From Cornus controversa (taxonomy: Eukaryota > Streptophyta > Magnoliopsida > Cornales > Cornaceae): a stretch of DNA of 64,000 nucleotides. The DNA is taken from positions 5,398,001-5,462,000 of the forward strand of contig CM048850.1 in NCBI GenBank assembly GCA_026545225.1. Direction: 5' to 3'. The notes beneath the pieces are model-generated. The model had not been told where the DNA came from. It did not search any database and was given only the letters and a program-made list of their open reading frames with translations. Positions 1-12,684 of this stretch are shown here, in pieces. Positions within the stretch are counted from its first letter, which is position 1; the number at the start of each line of letters is the position of its first letter. The translations under genes were made by a program, and so were the position numbers.

Positions 1-678
1 ATATTTCAATGATATTACACCCACTCAGAAATTCAACAATCAACATGTGCACAGACTTTCAATTTTTCTTTTATTGTTCCTCGCACATACATATTCGGTG
101 GCTTTAACTCTTACGGGTAGCCAGCTATTTCCTCAAAACAACTCTTTTTCAAAAGATATCTTATTAGAAATTTATGTTGTAGTGGTAGTTTCGAACAAAT
201 CTCGAAGGCAACATTTTCCATAAGAATATGGTCAACATCAATTTTTTATTTTTATTTTTTACTTTTCTTTTCCAGCTGTTGATATATATATATATTTTTT
301 ACTCATCACCCTTTTTAGTCTTCAGCACAATATTGAACATTCAATTCCCAAGATAATGTGCTATCACATTAACACTATCTTTGACCAAAACAATGACATA
401 AAAATAATTCAGTAAATGTACTCATCATGATTCATCTACTAAACGAAATAAGTAAGTAAAACCAAATTTTCAACTCTTACCCATAGTATGTCATACACAT
501 GTAATCTATGTGTCACTAATTTTCATATGTTCAAACATACTCATTCTAACATGGTTTGCTTAACTTCTCAATAAAAATAAAAATAAAAATAAACCTAAAA
601 CTACAAGGTTCAATGCATAATCTAGACTCATAAGATGAATATGATATTTCTTTCTAGATTATGTCAATGCTATGCAAT
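1..678. other. AT-rich flank beyond the copia pol end
   Basis: No coding region is recognisable. The stretch lies beyond the RNase H end of the minus-strand copia element, so it is probably that element's 3' non-coding part, cut by the window edge. I saw no polypurine tract or LTR start here. It holds only short AT-rich simple runs, for example near 283-296 and 570-595. Confidence 0.4.
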
Positions 679-3600
679 CTAATCAAGACAACAAATGCCT
701 ATAGATTTCCTAAGGCGATGAAACTTAGAAGCATCTAAAGGCTTTGTGAGAATGTCAGACAAATTATTATCAGTATGCACTTTCTCCAAAGATATGATAT
801 TTTGTTCAACTAATTTCTGAATAAAATGATGTCGATTGTCAATGTGTTTTGTCCTAGAATGCAAAACTGAATTCTTTGAGATATTAATTATACTATTGTT
901 ATCACAAAAGATAGACATTGTACCTTGTCAATTCCATAATCTAGTAACATCTGCTTCATCCAAAGTAGTTGTGTGTAACAACTTCCAGTAGTAATATATT
1001 TAGCTTCACATGATGATAAGGAAACATAATTTTGCTTCTTGTTGTACCATGAAACAAGATTAGTACCAACATAGAAACAACCACCTGAAGTACTTTTCCT
1101 ATCATCCTTGTTACTAGCCCAATCAACATCAGTGTAACTAGGAATCTCAGAATTAGACTCTATAGAAAAATACAATCCATAATTCAAAGAGCTATTGACA
1201 TATCGAATAATGCACTTGATTGTAATGAGATGTTGTTCTCTAGGATCAGCTTGATACCTAGCACATACTCCTACACTAAATGCAATGTCAGGCCTACTAG
1301 CTGTCAAATACAATAGGCTGCCAATCATACTCCTATATAATGAAGGATCAACTCTCTTAGAATCAGAGTTCTTTTCTAACTTGGAAGACGTACTCATTGG
1401 AGTTTGCACATCTTTGGAACCTTCCAAACTAAATTTCTTGACCAACTCCTTTGCATACTTAGTTTGAGATATAAAAATCCTATCATCAAACTGTTTCACC
1501 TGGAGTCCAAGAAAAATGTTAGTTCACCAACCATGCTAATCTCAAAAGTATTATTCATATCCTTAGCAAATTCATGAACAAGGTTATCAGAAGTAGAACC
1601 AAAAATAATATCATCCACATAGATTTGAGCAACAAGCAAGTTTTTCCCTTTCTTGATTATGAACAAAGTTTTATCAGCTCCCCCTCTACTAAAGCCCTTA
1701 TGCAACAGATAAGAAGTCAATTTTTCATATCATGCTTTAGGAGCTCGTTTCAACCCATAAAGAGCCTTTTTCAAATGAAAAACATGATCAGGATTATGTG
1801 GATTAACAAAACCCTTAGGTTGAGCTACATACACTTCTTCATGCGAAATACCATTTAGAAAAGCACTTTAAACATCCATTTGAAACAATTTAAATTTAAA
1901 GTGGCATGCAAGAGCAAGAAGAAGACAAATAGACTCAAGTCTAACAATTGGTGCAAAAGTTTCATCAAAGTCAATTCCTTCAACTTGAGTATATCCTTGT
2001 GCAACTAACCTAACTTTTTTCTCATTACAAGCCCATTCTCATCAAGTTTATTTTTAAAAATCCATTTAGTTCCTATGATGTTCACATCCTTAGGTTGAGG
2101 CACTAACTCCCAAACATTATTTTTCACAAATTGATTCAACTCTTCTTGTATTGCTACAAGCTAATCAGAACTTTGAAAAGCTTCATCAACATTCTTAGGT
2201 TCAAACTGAGCCATATGACATGAGTGTCCTATACTATCTCAGACTCTACTCCTAGTATTTCTCTCATCCTATGGCCCTGTCATATTAGTCAATAGATGAC
2301 TACTTCAAACCCTAGAACTACCAGACATTGGGACTTCCTTATATGGTGTAGGATTTTCTATAAGTGCATGTGTATCATCAATTACTTCCACAATTTCATC
2401 ACCACCTACATGTTCATCTACATCCTCAGTCTCTCCCTCACTTTCTTTCTCAACCTCTCACTCACTAGGTTCACTCTCAGGTAACCCTAAGGTGTTTATA
2501 CCTTCTTCTTCCTTAGGTTGATCATGTATCTCTTTAGGCCTTGAGTCATCAATCATAACATTAATAGCCTCTATTACAACTTTAGTGTGACGGTTATACA
2601 CCCTATATGCCCGACTGTTCAAAGCATACCCCAACAAGTATCCTTCATCACTTCTAGAGTCAAATTTTCTTAAATTTTCTCTATCTCTAAGGATATAACA
2701 TTTACTCCTAAAGACTCTAAAGTGTTTAATGTTGGGCATCTTTTCATACCACAATTCATATGCAGTCTTCTCAGTTCCAGGCCTAAAGTACACCCTGTTT
2801 AAAATATGACAAGCAGTACTAACAGCCCAAAAATGTTTAGCTAACTTACTTTCATGAAGCATAGTATGTGCTATCTCTGCAATTGTCCTATTATTTCTTT
2901 CAATCACACCATTATGCTGAGGTGTTTTAGGTGCAGAAAATTCATGACTTATGCCAAGATTATCACAATACTCAATGTAAGGTCAAGGTTCAAACTCACC
3001 TCCTTTATCACTCCTAACACGAGTTATTGCATATCCTTTCTCATTCTAGATCCTTTGACAAATTGACCTGAAGAACACAAAATCATCAGATTTTTCTCTC
3101 AAGAAAGCAATAAAAGTAAATCTAAAAAAATCATCAACCATTACAAGCATATACTTTTTACCACTTATGCTTTGAGTTCTTATTGGACCCATTAAATCCA
3201 TATGGATCAGTTCCAATGGTCTAGAAGTGACTTGATACTTAAGTCTCTTATGTGACACTCTAGTTTGCTTACCTAATTGACATGGTCCACATACCTCATC
3301 TGTTAACCTTTTCAATTTAGGCAAACCTCGAACTCGTTCATGATTAGACAAACTTACCAAATCATTATAATTCACATGACCAAGTCTCCTTTGCCACAAA
3401 ATAGTTTCATCAGTCACAGCAGAAAAACACATATGTGAAGGATCTGAAAATATCACATAACAATTTTCAGGAGTTCTAGATCCTTTCAAAATATAATCAC
3501 CCTGCTCATTAGTTATAAAACATCCATGTTAAGTAAAGTTAACTTGAAAACCATTATCACATATCTGACTGATACTTAACAAGTTTGCAGCTAAACCTTT

Positions 3601-3843
3601 AACATATAGAACATGTTTTAATTCACCAAAAGCAGGAAAATTAATTCTACATTTACCACTTACTTTAGATACATTGCCATCACCAAAGGTAATAGACCCA
3701 CCAGTATAATCCTTAAAAGTGATAAACAATGTTCTATCCCCAGTCATATGCCTAGAGCAACCACTATCAAAGTACCAACCTATAGGACCAAGTGCTCTAA
3801 GTACAGTGTGCATGACAAGACATTTCAGATTATCCTTTCTCAT
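679..3843 (-). pseudogene. copia pol remnants: protease, integrase, RT, RNase H
   Basis: The protease piece (3529-3843) has the retropepsin-like WYFDSGCSRHMTGDRTLF motif typical of plant copia. The GAG-pre-integrase and integrase part (2458-3489) shows RRLGHVNYNDL, then CGPCQLGKQTRVSHK, then HMDLMGPIRT. The RT part has QIYVDDIIFGST with the YVDD catalytic box (around 1610-1640) and RSMIGSLLYLTASRPDIAF (1260-1335). RNase H follows, with SSCEAKYI and ending in LSDILTKPLDASKFHRLR near 720. Domain order and motifs make the family call secure. It is a broken fossil. Confidence 0.9.
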
Positions 3844-3949
3844 CCAAACAGTTTTAGATTTATAATCAAATGATTTCCTAACTATTTTAGAATCAGAATT
3901 ATCAGTCTCAATGGGCTTTTTCTTCTCATTGCCTATGTGGGAATTTAGA

Positions 3950-4666
3950 CATAATTAAAGCAATTCAATTTATCAAAATTTTCTTTCAATTCCTGTTGCT
4001 TCTTTTCAAGTTCTTTCATCTCATTAAGCAAAACTCTTGAACTATCCAAGTTTTTACGCTTTTTCAGTTCATTTTTCTCTTCTGACACTTGTATTTAATA
4101 TGACCTATTTCTCCATAAAAATGGCATGTTGGAAAAAGTTTTAGAGCATGAGTAATAATAGAGGGCTTAGTCTCAACTTTTAAAAAAATCTCTTTTGATT
4201 TTAAAAATGACAATTCCTTTGAAGTTGAACCCAATTCTTCTTTGTTACTCAAGTTTCTAGAAAAATTCAACTTTCCAAAATTGTAAGTGTCAGAGTTAAA
4301 TTGCTGCAAAGATTGATTAGATTTAACAAATTCACAATTCAAGTTATCAATCTTATGCTCAAGTGAATTATTAAACCCTTTAATCTGTTTAACTTCCTAT
4401 TCCAGAAATTTAACTTTTTCCAAAAGATTCATCTTTTCATGTCTAAGTTCCTCTAAATTTTTATTCATGACAGAAACTTCCAATTCATAAATATCTTTAT
4501 CAAGTTCAGCAAGTTTTAATTTCTCCAACAAATTTTCATAGTCCTTTTTCATCTTAGACCACTCAAGATGCATGCTAGTTATAGAATTAGAAAATTGAGG
4601 TAAAATAATTTCATCATCCGAAGACACAACATGAGGCATCATGAAATTCACAACTAAATTAACCAA
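3950..4666 (-). pseudogene. copia gag remnant with CCHC zinc knuckle
   Basis: The segment at 4064-4342 ends in a zinc-knuckle-like CHFYGEIGHIKYKCQKRK, the CX2CX4HX4C type of box used by gag nucleocapsids (its second position reads Y here). The segment at 4397-4666 is rich in Leu, Lys and Glu with heptad-like spacing and is probably coiled coil. Both lie between the PBS and the protease, as gag should. The element is a broken fossil. Confidence 0.75.
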
Positions 4667-4692
4667 ACAAAATCTAACTCAAAATTAAGCAA

Positions 4693-4707
4693 CCCGCTTT
4701 GATACCA
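4693..4707 (-). promoter_or_regulatory. primer-binding site, initiator Met tRNA type
   Basis: The minus strand reads TGGTATCAAAGCGGG, close to the common plant copia PBS TGGTATCAGAGC that pairs with the 3' end of initiator Met tRNA. It sits four bases inside the proposed LTR edge at 4712, which fixes the element's orientation. Confidence 0.8.
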
Positions 4708-4711
4708 AATA

Positions 4712-6016
4712 TGAGTTACGCGGTGCGGAAACGGTTTAGTTAATTTAGAGTGAGATGCTAATCCTTAGACCTAGAGGGGGGTGAATAGGTCATTTTGCCC
4801 AATTTTTATGATTGATTAATTACCCACAATTATTATCAAATAAGCATCCAAACCAATCACAAAATAAATAAAGCAAGTAAGGAAAAGTTAGAGATGACAC
4901 TAGGAATTTTACATGAAAACTCAAGTCGGAAAAAAATACGAGGGTGAGGCAGAAACCCGAAAGAAACCAATCCACTATCTTGAAATGAAGTACATCAGAC
5001 TCTGTCCCAGACTCACACCCACTCCACTCTAACAAGAACTTGATGCGGAACACCTCAGGCTTATAATTGTGACAACACGTCCAACTGCTGCGAACTCCCA
5101 GCTAACGCCACAATTTTTCCAGAAGGGTAGCTGAAAGAACAAAAATACTTAGCAAGTATTTCGTTCCCTTTGTAGTGATCGTTTCTCTTCCTCTTCAGAT
5201 AAACTCTTTGTAATTTTAAGGAACCATCTCTACTACTCTTGATCAAACTTTGTAGACTGATGTTTTCTTGAAGATTACGTTGATCAGATGAAGAAGAATA
5301 TCACAACTTAAACACTCCATATGTGTGTGCTCTCAAAAATAAAATCAATGAAGATTTTCTCTCATAAATTTCTCTTTTAGCTGCCAAAAATATATTCTTG
5401 TCCCTAACAGTTAAATCATTGAGTCTCTTATTTCTCCTTTTTTTAGGTTGAAGCATAAAAAGGTATTTGTAAGATTTAGAATCCTTAGTCTACTTGGAAA
5501 ACAAGTTTAAAACACCTAATAAAAGTTTTAGAGAAGTTTTGGTTGACTAGGAAACCAATTCAGATCAAAAAAGAAGTTTCCACGTGCATCAGCTAAGTCA
5601 GACCGGTTCTAAAAATTGGGTACAGGTGGGACTATTGCAAACACTTAGAATTTCCCAAGTCCTGAGAAAAGTTGGACTGGTCCTAATATTTAGGGACCGG
5701 TTGGACTTTTTCAAACATCTTGAGTTTGAAAGTCCCGAGAGAGGTTGAACCAGTCCTCATATATGGGGACCGGTGGGACTTAGCAAAAATTCAATTTTTA
5801 TATTTAAAGCATATTTTCCAAGTTCTAAGCCCACCAAACTTCAAAACATAGTGTCCTCACTCATATACCTGTTTTAAGTGATGTCCTCATCAAATCCACG
5901 GTATGAGACACCTTCTATTTAGCTCCGAAGATTAAGACACAAGATCAAATAAAAATTACAACTCGATCAACAAATTTTGACATCGAAATTTGCCAGTTAC
6001 AATTATATATCTCACA
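4712..6016 (-). repeat. 5' LTR of the SIRE-like copia element
   Basis: On the minus strand the segment starts TGTGAGATATATAATTG and ends with GTAACTCA, giving TG...CA ends and about 1.3 kb. The inner edge is placed by the adjacent PBS. The outer edge coincides with the start of repeat A at 6017, which is also found at 45805. The target duplication cannot be tested because the other end lies outside the window. Confidence 0.7.
5601..5780. repeat. three tandem dyads with ACCGGT core in LTR U3
   Basis: Three imperfect units of about 75 bp each hold a dyad of the form ACCGGTCC...GGGACCGGT. Arms begin near 5601, 5675 and 5747 and close near 5632, 5702 and 5774. Several copies of the core read ACTGGTCC or ACCAGTCC, which differ from ACCGGTCC only at the central CpG. 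The cluster is about 240-420 bp from the outer LTR edge, so in U3. Confidence 0.65.
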
Positions 6017-6600
6017 GTGTTGGTCGGGGACCTCTAGTACAGAGTCCTACATCACTTATTTATAGGAAATTAAAAAACTAACTTCCGTCCAAAATTTGAG
6101 AAACAATATAAAAATAAAAAATAATAATAAAGATAGAAAAACATATCAGTGCACATCCAAGTCTTCACGTGCCTTCAATCCCCATTACTTTAGCATATTG
6201 ATCCGAGCATTCACTAGAGTCACAATCCCACTAATATTCATCTTGTTGTTAATACATATTCCTTCCAAACTTTTATTTCCCAAAACTACTATCTAACCTT
6301 GAATGTAGACAATCCACACACATCAAACTTGATAAGTCCTTGTTAAAGTTTTATCTTTACTCTTTATCTTATCATTATCTAGTCATTTATCTCTAAATAG
6401 AACCCTTAGCCCTTGGTATGTTATGTATCTCAGTCAGTTTCCAGGTACATAGTCATACCAACTTATCCCCTTTAACATTGCATATTGTTGGGACTATTTC
6501 CCACGTGTCAAATTCTCAATCAATCCCTAGCTACTATTACCAAAGTGGCAGCCACGTGGTGCCACTTTTGGGTGCCAAAAATTGCTCCCCAATTTCAAAT
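6017..6600. repeat. repeat A, copy 1 (uninterrupted)
   Basis: This segment is clearly related to 45805-46225 plus 54691-54800. Shared landmarks are GTGTTGGTC, the TACATCACTTATTTATAG run, a stretch on cold-spot words such as CACATCCAAGTCTTCACG, and at the right end CATATTGTTGGGACTATTT. Copy 1 lacks the 8.5-kb insert of copy 2, so it works as an empty-site reference. No coding capacity is seen. The family is unknown; it could be an LTR or MITE fragment. Confidence 0.75.
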
Positions 6601-8203
6601 GTCTTATAGCTGATTAAGCTAATAAGAAGGGAACTTTTCATAATTATGGATGAACTGAATCTTTGAATAAAACAGTAGATCGACTTGCTCAAAACACTTA
6701 TTAGCTTCATTTACTCCAAACCACCATTAAGATGATCTTTATTCCACATTAACCATATCATTCTGGCTTATCATATTCTTCCATAGCTTCAATAAAGTTA
6801 GCTGACACCCTTCAAGGTATCGACCATTTATAGACCTTAGAGGGACCACACCATCTAAATTTATTAGCATGGAATGATTGCGATCGACTGAGATCAAGTT
6901 ATTGTGCAGCATCATACTAACCGATTAGACTACTGGATGAATGACACTATATAGAATTTCTTCGGTCCCTGTTTTTCTTGAACGACATTGTATAAAATTT
7001 CTTCAGTCCCTAGTTTTCTTGAATCTCTATATGGCAATGGAAATTTTAACAACTCATGCTACGTTTTTGGAATTTTATTTTCTTTAATAATTTCAGCCAT
7101 ATTGGCTGAAAACACCAAAATTTATTTTCTGGCTATTTTCGTCTCAGTTGAGTAAGCTTTTAGGTTGATGCAAGCAGTCCAAAAGTCCTGCTATTTCTTT
7201 GATTCTTAATTGGGGTTGTCCTCCATCAACAACTAATTGGATCATTTTAGCAATCGGTTGAAGAGCTCAATCTTGGGCCAATATACTTCATTAAGTACTT
7301 CTTTCACGTTTGAATCAACTAGATTTCTTATCATTGTAACTGATGTTGAGCGTCCCATTCTGTTTGTACCAGTGAACCAAATCAAACACAGGTTTCATGG
7401 TACAGGATGACCTTGGCTTCATTGTTCAATCTCAAAAATTTTAACTTCGTTTCCATTCCAAAATATTAGCATCTCGTGGAGTGAAGATGGGATACACATG
7501 TTTATATGAATCCAATCTCGACCCAAAAGAAGGTTGTAGGTCATTTTGGAATCGATGATGAAGAAAGCGATAATTGAGGTTCATCCAACAATGGTAACCT
7601 CTAAAGGCAATATGCCCTTGGTATTAGTAGATCATCCATTGAAATCGCCGATTGCTACATCAATATGAATCACGTCTTCCATGCTTTTCTCTAGTGCCCT
7701 AAATGTAGTTGATGTAATAATGTTCATCACAGATTCAATGTAAACTAGTAACCCTCCACCCAAACTTTGACGTACAATAGCCTTAATTATTGAGTCATGG
7801 CCAACGACGCTTTCTCAAACACCACCTTATCGGCTATTAAAGATCCTTCTATAGAAATTAGCCCTTTATTGGCTAATTATTCCTCTGGCATAACTTGATC
7901 TTCTTTAGTTCTGTGAAAAGTTGCATCAACCCTAATCTTTACATTGTTCATCGTAGATGCTAGTTGATCTGACCATAATTCAAACACTGCTGGTAGAATT
8001 AGTGCTATATTGCATGCGACAACCTCTGGAAAACTTCCAAAATGGATTATGTACTTGTTTGTGTGCTTCAAATCTTTGTTTGATTGATTATTCATCCCAT
8101 CGTGAGAAGAATTTTCTCCATCAAAGGCTATGGAGACATCTATTGCTTTATCTGCCTCTATTTCTTTATCTTGGTTATTGGTGATTGTACTTGGCCGTCA
8201 CCT
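6600..8203 (-). pseudogene. Ty3/gypsy protease-region remnant
   Basis: On the minus strand, 7090-8100 encodes recognisable pieces of the plant gypsy retropepsin region. These include a VVFEKASLAMTQ-like stretch, then GILPLEVTIVG, then a KMTYNLLLGRDWIH block followed by MCIPSSLHEMLIFWNG. The last block is very characteristic of plant gypsy (Tat-like) elements. The part at 6600-7080 has only weak coding traces. This is an old fossil with many breaks. The Athila-type solo LTR at 8204 begins at its right edge. Confidence 0.7.
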
Positions 8204-9717
8204 TGATCGGCATTGAATATTGCGCATTCTAGCCTCTTAACTTATATGTTTTATTCTTTTAGTGATAGAACGTTGCGCATTTTGTTATTTTACTTCGTTT
8301 TAGTCTTTTCTGTATTTTTAGGACCTTGATGATTATTTCAGTTAGAACCATGATTTTGAGCTTTTAAAGATGACATGCAAGAAGGAAAGATGAAGCTTAT
8401 ATCAAATGGATCCATTCAACTATTTATTTCCACTTAAATCAACCCATAGAAGAGGTCCAAGAGAATTATAGCTGCTTAAGAAGGTTACAGGCCTGAAGCC
8501 TAATTTTGCGCATAATACAGTTTTAATCCTATTTTGAAAAATAGACCAGAAGTGTTATTTTCGAGCCTCAACTCGACTTAATTTTTATATAAGTTAAATG
8601 AAATTCGATTCTGCTTATTTTTGTATTTCACAAAAATTTCGTGAATCGGACTTCTAGTGGGTCAAAATTTGGGCCGAACATCAGCAGGAAAAACCCACCT
8701 GATTAGTGCTGCGGAAAAACCTAATTAATTCCTAATTGGATTAGGACTTTGGTATATTCTCTTGGGGCATAAAGTGGAGAATTGAAGGCTATTTTGAGGG
8801 AGTTTTTAGAGAGCTTAGAGAGCCTTTGGACAGAAGTGAAGACATACTTTATAGAGCTTTCGAGTGGAGAATCGTTGGATAACAAAGTCTTATGCATAAT
8901 TCATGAAGATGATGCCTTCTTCCTCAACTGTTGAAGCTTCTTCTTCTACCATGAGCGACTAGTTCATCCACTAGGGTTTTAATGTAGCCCTAACTAAGCA
9001 TCAATGGTTTGATTGTTTTAATTATTGGGGACCTTTATATACATGCATAGATTGTGTAATTTAGAGGATTCTTATTATAGAATTGAGCAATAAAAGTCTT
9101 ATAAATTCAGTTTCAATGATTTTCTTATCTTGTTTTAGATATATTATTGTTGTTATTGAACTCAATCTCTCTTATTTTCTGTGATCATGAGAGCGATTAT
9201 TACACAATGGTAATCACTGAATATATCATTAAACACTTTGATAGAGTATGCCTAGAGAAGATGGACCATATGCACCCTAGATTAGAGTAGTTAGGCAGAT
9301 GACCCATGCCAATTGAAGATAGTCCATGACTTAGCCTTAATCATGTGTTATCTTCTTGACGGATGTATGTGAGCTTGTAGCCATCGACACCACTTATGCA
9401 TGGTATAATTCCCCATAGTTAATTCAATTGGCCATTGATTGTGGAGTTAGTGGTGAAGTCAAATACCCTAGATTTATCTCATAGTAGCTTCACTCTTTAT
9501 TTCCTTTGTTTTATTTTATTTTTCTTTTAATTTAGTTTAAATATAAAAATCAGATTTCTTCTCTTTATAAATTTAATTAGAATTAATTCCGTATTCCAAC
9601 TCATTCAGACCATAATCCCTGAGGTTCGACACCCCTTTCGATAGCCTTATTCTGCAAGGAATTCGTTTTATTGCAAAGTGTGGTAATTTTAATTGAGACG
9701 CACTCACACATGAATCA
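8204..9717 (+). mobile_element. Athila-type solo LTR with CACCT duplication
   Basis: The segment starts TGATCGGCATTGAATATTG and ends CTCACACATGAATCA. It is about 1,514 bp, the same length as the LTRs at 30203-31717 and 39863-41377 and in the opposite orientation. The match to those LTRs is obvious over both ends, for example the tail TTCTGCAAGGAATTCG and the head TCTAGCCTC. It is flanked by the 5-bp direct repeat CACCT (8199-8203 and 9718-9722), so it is a complete solo LTR. It is clearly more diverged than the two LTRs of the complete-length element, so it is the older insertion. Confidence 0.93.
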
Positions 9718-9810
9718 CACCTTCCTTTCTTCTCTTCTAAGCCCTCTTTATTTATTTATTTTTTACTTTTTTCATACGAGTGTAGACAAATTTTAAGGTA
9801 ATGTTGTCAC

Positions 9811-12354
9811 GTCTCGAAATCTGGACCGCCGGGACTCCCCTGGTTCAAGTGAGGTGTCATAAACGCCCGATCGCCACTCTATGACCCAAACAAGCATGAC
9901 AAATACTACAATTATTACCCTTGGCTCCCACCCAGACCACTAAGAGCATTACATATAGTGAAATTCTTATCATATACATCAACACATCAATTCCTCACTA
10001 GAATGTCACGTGGACCATTCAATCTATGTTGTGATCTCAAAGTCTAGCGGAAGCATTCTTTATATCATTATTACAATACATACATGCATACATAAGCAAT
10101 TCAAGTCCACTACATATACCCTTTATTGAAAACATGCATACATAGGTCCCTTTGAACACACACAGTCTTTGAATTTTTTAATTAATTGAAGTGCCCCTTT
10201 TGATTGTATGAAACACATTTTGATTGTGTGAAATGGGAATTTTGATTTATTGAAAGCTACGCTTGATCGAATTACTATTGAAGCACTACCGAAAATCCTC
10301 TAGAATTTGGTCACCCTTCTATCGAAACCTTTTGATACTTGGCCGATCAATCGAGGCATTTTGATTGATCAAAACATTAATTTCAATTGATTGAAATCCC
10401 TCGAAACAGATTTCCTGTAGAATTATATAAGTATCAATTTTCACACTTTGATCTCCATTCTCATCATACATGATCATTATTTCACCAATTCAATAACACA
10501 ACCATTCTCACAAGTTTATACATATAAAAATGAACATAAACGAAGAATCATTATTTAAATTGTCTAGCATCTTCCATACTCAAAACCATGATTAAATATA
10601 ATGAAATCATAAGACATAAACAATACATGTTCCTAAAACATAAATGGTCTTTACATGTTCACCACATGCATATAGTCCACAATCCAGACATGCATTCAAA
10701 TAAAACGTTTTAAGTCTTTAAATGAACCGAAATCGCTCCATGCCAACTCACTGTTGGGGAGACTTCATCACCTCATTTCTTTTTCCTGAAAAGAGTTAAT
10801 AATTGTGGGATGAGCTACAACACGCTTAGTAGGAATATCTAAAACACAATTCCACAAGTTTTGTGAATACCACATAAACATACATTTGCATCTAATCATG
10901 TTAAGCAAATATCCGTACATCACAACTATATCACAAGCAATATATAATGTAATGTGATATGCATAACTCCCTCATACTTTCCACATACCTATTAGGTTTC
11001 GATTTTACATGCTGCCCAATCCCACCTAACTGAGGATCCTTTACTGGATTATCTCATCATAGGACTTTGCTTTAGAGAGTATCCTCTTTCATCTAAACAG
11101 ATCTCCAACTGAGATCACTCCGCTGGGTTCCTTTACCTGATTGCCCCATGAGGGTTCCCTTTACCAAATTACCTCGCCACTCATCAAGAGAACTTTAACC
11201 CACCTAATTATGCTCACCACCCTCACCATGCCAATGAATGAAGATGCATTCCCATATATTCATGATCATCATGAAATTACAATTCAAAGCAATGTGGTAT
11301 AATTTATTATGCTTGCACATTTTCCAAATAAACGTCTTATATTTTAATATTGAACATGTTGCACATATAATGCATTTCATATCACTTATATTGATAATTA
11401 AACATGCTCTCACATCCAAACATACCCTCAATATAATTTATCAAGCACATAAGTATCACCTTCACAATTACACACGATTACACGTTGTTCTTTTACATTA
11501 CAATTCACACATACTTCATAACCATCTAAGGCAATTATAAACATGTAATAATCATATTTAATATAGAGAATTTATTAAGTATCATAACTAAGCTTGCTTT
11601 AATATTAAAAGACATCTAATTATACCCACATAACCAACTGGTTGCCATAAACAACCAATATACTCATAAAAACTCTTAAGTCTATGGGTTAGGTATCCTT
11701 ACCTCAATTTGGAAGAGCTTCCAAATGATTTCCCTAATTCCTCACAAAAATTTAACTTTATCTGAATTCAATTTCGAACAAATCAAACTCGAGCTCTCAA
11801 TGCGTAGACTAACTCTTCCTTCTTCGATGCCTTCCAATTATTGCCCCAAGCCTCTCAAATTCAATGGAGAAAAGAAGAAGATGTAGAGATATATGTGTAT
11901 CTATATTGCTCTCTCATGACTGATGAAGAATCAGATAAATGAATTCAGGATTCTCCCCTTTGCTATTTATAGACCTAGCTCATTTATTTACAAAAATGTC
12001 ACTAGTTTTTCACTAAACCTTCCCGAGCTCCATTTTCACTTTCGGTAACTTATGCAGACTGAAAATTGATTCTGTAGTGCATCAAATATTTTATTTAGGA
12101 AACTCATCAAATTTTGTGTCATTCTGACACTTTCGAAGTTTTCGAGGCCGCGGGACCCATGTCCCAAGCCCACCAGAGCCAAAAATCTCAACTTTTGCCA
12201 AACGTTCCCAAAACTTTTTTAAATACTTATAAAGCTCCCCAAACATGTATTTTACATTTAAAACAAATTTATAATAATTTAAATCATTTATATGCATTTA
12301 AATGAAATAAAAAGAAAACTGACCAAAAATGGTTATGGTTCTTCCAACTGGTCA
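9811..12354 (-). repeat. probable Ty3/gypsy LTR or LTR fragment
   Basis: The left edge TGTCACGTCTCGAAATCTGG is a typical outer end of plant gypsy LTRs of the kind that read TGTCACGCCCCG. Inside are the phrases usual in these LTRs, such as GGGATGAGCTACAACACGC near 10800. The right end is placed near CAACTGGTCA by analogy with the related sequence near 52640. No matching target duplication was found, so it may be a fragment. No coding region was seen; the 100-codon frames near 11204-11540 overlap on both strands and look accidental. Confidence 0.5.
10359..10397. repeat. two adjacent dyads with TG centre
   Basis: TTTTGATTGATCAAAA (10359-10374) has 7-bp arms around a central TG. ATTTCAATTGATTGAAAT (10380-10397) has 8-bp arms around a central TG. 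Further TGATTG words lie just upstream (10190-10250). Confidence 0.7.
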
Positions 12355-12684
12355 CCTTAGGGAATTTTGGATGATTGAGTTTTTTCCATCGAATATGAGT
12401 AACCATTAGAGGTTTAACTATTCTCAACCAGTGTGAACTATCTTCTTTTTGGATCTTGAACTAGGGTTTTTCTTACGAAGCTTGGCTGATTACATTGAAC
12501 TGGCAGTATCAGATCGGCCAAGGATCTTTTGGGTTGTGCAGTTTGTAGTCACCCAATTTTTGTTGTCCCATTTTTATTCCAAGTACCCTACCACAAGCAC
12601 AAAGCTCAATTCCTAATTTACAGGTTCAGCTTGAAAAAAGGGCTCGCATAAGTAGTCAAAATATACAACTAAAGATCTTGATGT

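Larger units (their letters stand above)
1..6016 (-). mobile_element. SIRE-like Ty1/copia retrotransposon, left end outside window
   Basis: Reading on the minus strand, the order is 5' LTR (4712-6016), initiator-Met PBS (4693-4707), gag with a CCHC knuckle, protease, integrase, reverse transcriptase and RNase H. This is the Ty1/copia order, with integrase before RT. Large LTRs and the motif CCTAGAGGGGGGTGAATAGG just inside the LTR (near 4770) suggest the SIRE/Maximus lineage, but that assignment is tentative. The 3' LTR is not seen and should lie left of the window. The element is a fossil with many breaks (of the order of ten). Age cannot be estimated from LTR divergence because only one LTR is visible. 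Confidence 0.85.

Noticed and set aside
5061-5246. Short minus-strand frame in the SIRE-like LTR
   Set aside because: It lies in U5/R of the LTR and has no domain; the frame at 4820-5053 is rejected on the same grounds.
11204-11540. Overlapping frames of 75 and 100 codons on opposite strands
   Set aside because: They lie in LTR-like AT-rich sequence with no recognisable motif; mutual overlap suggests chance.
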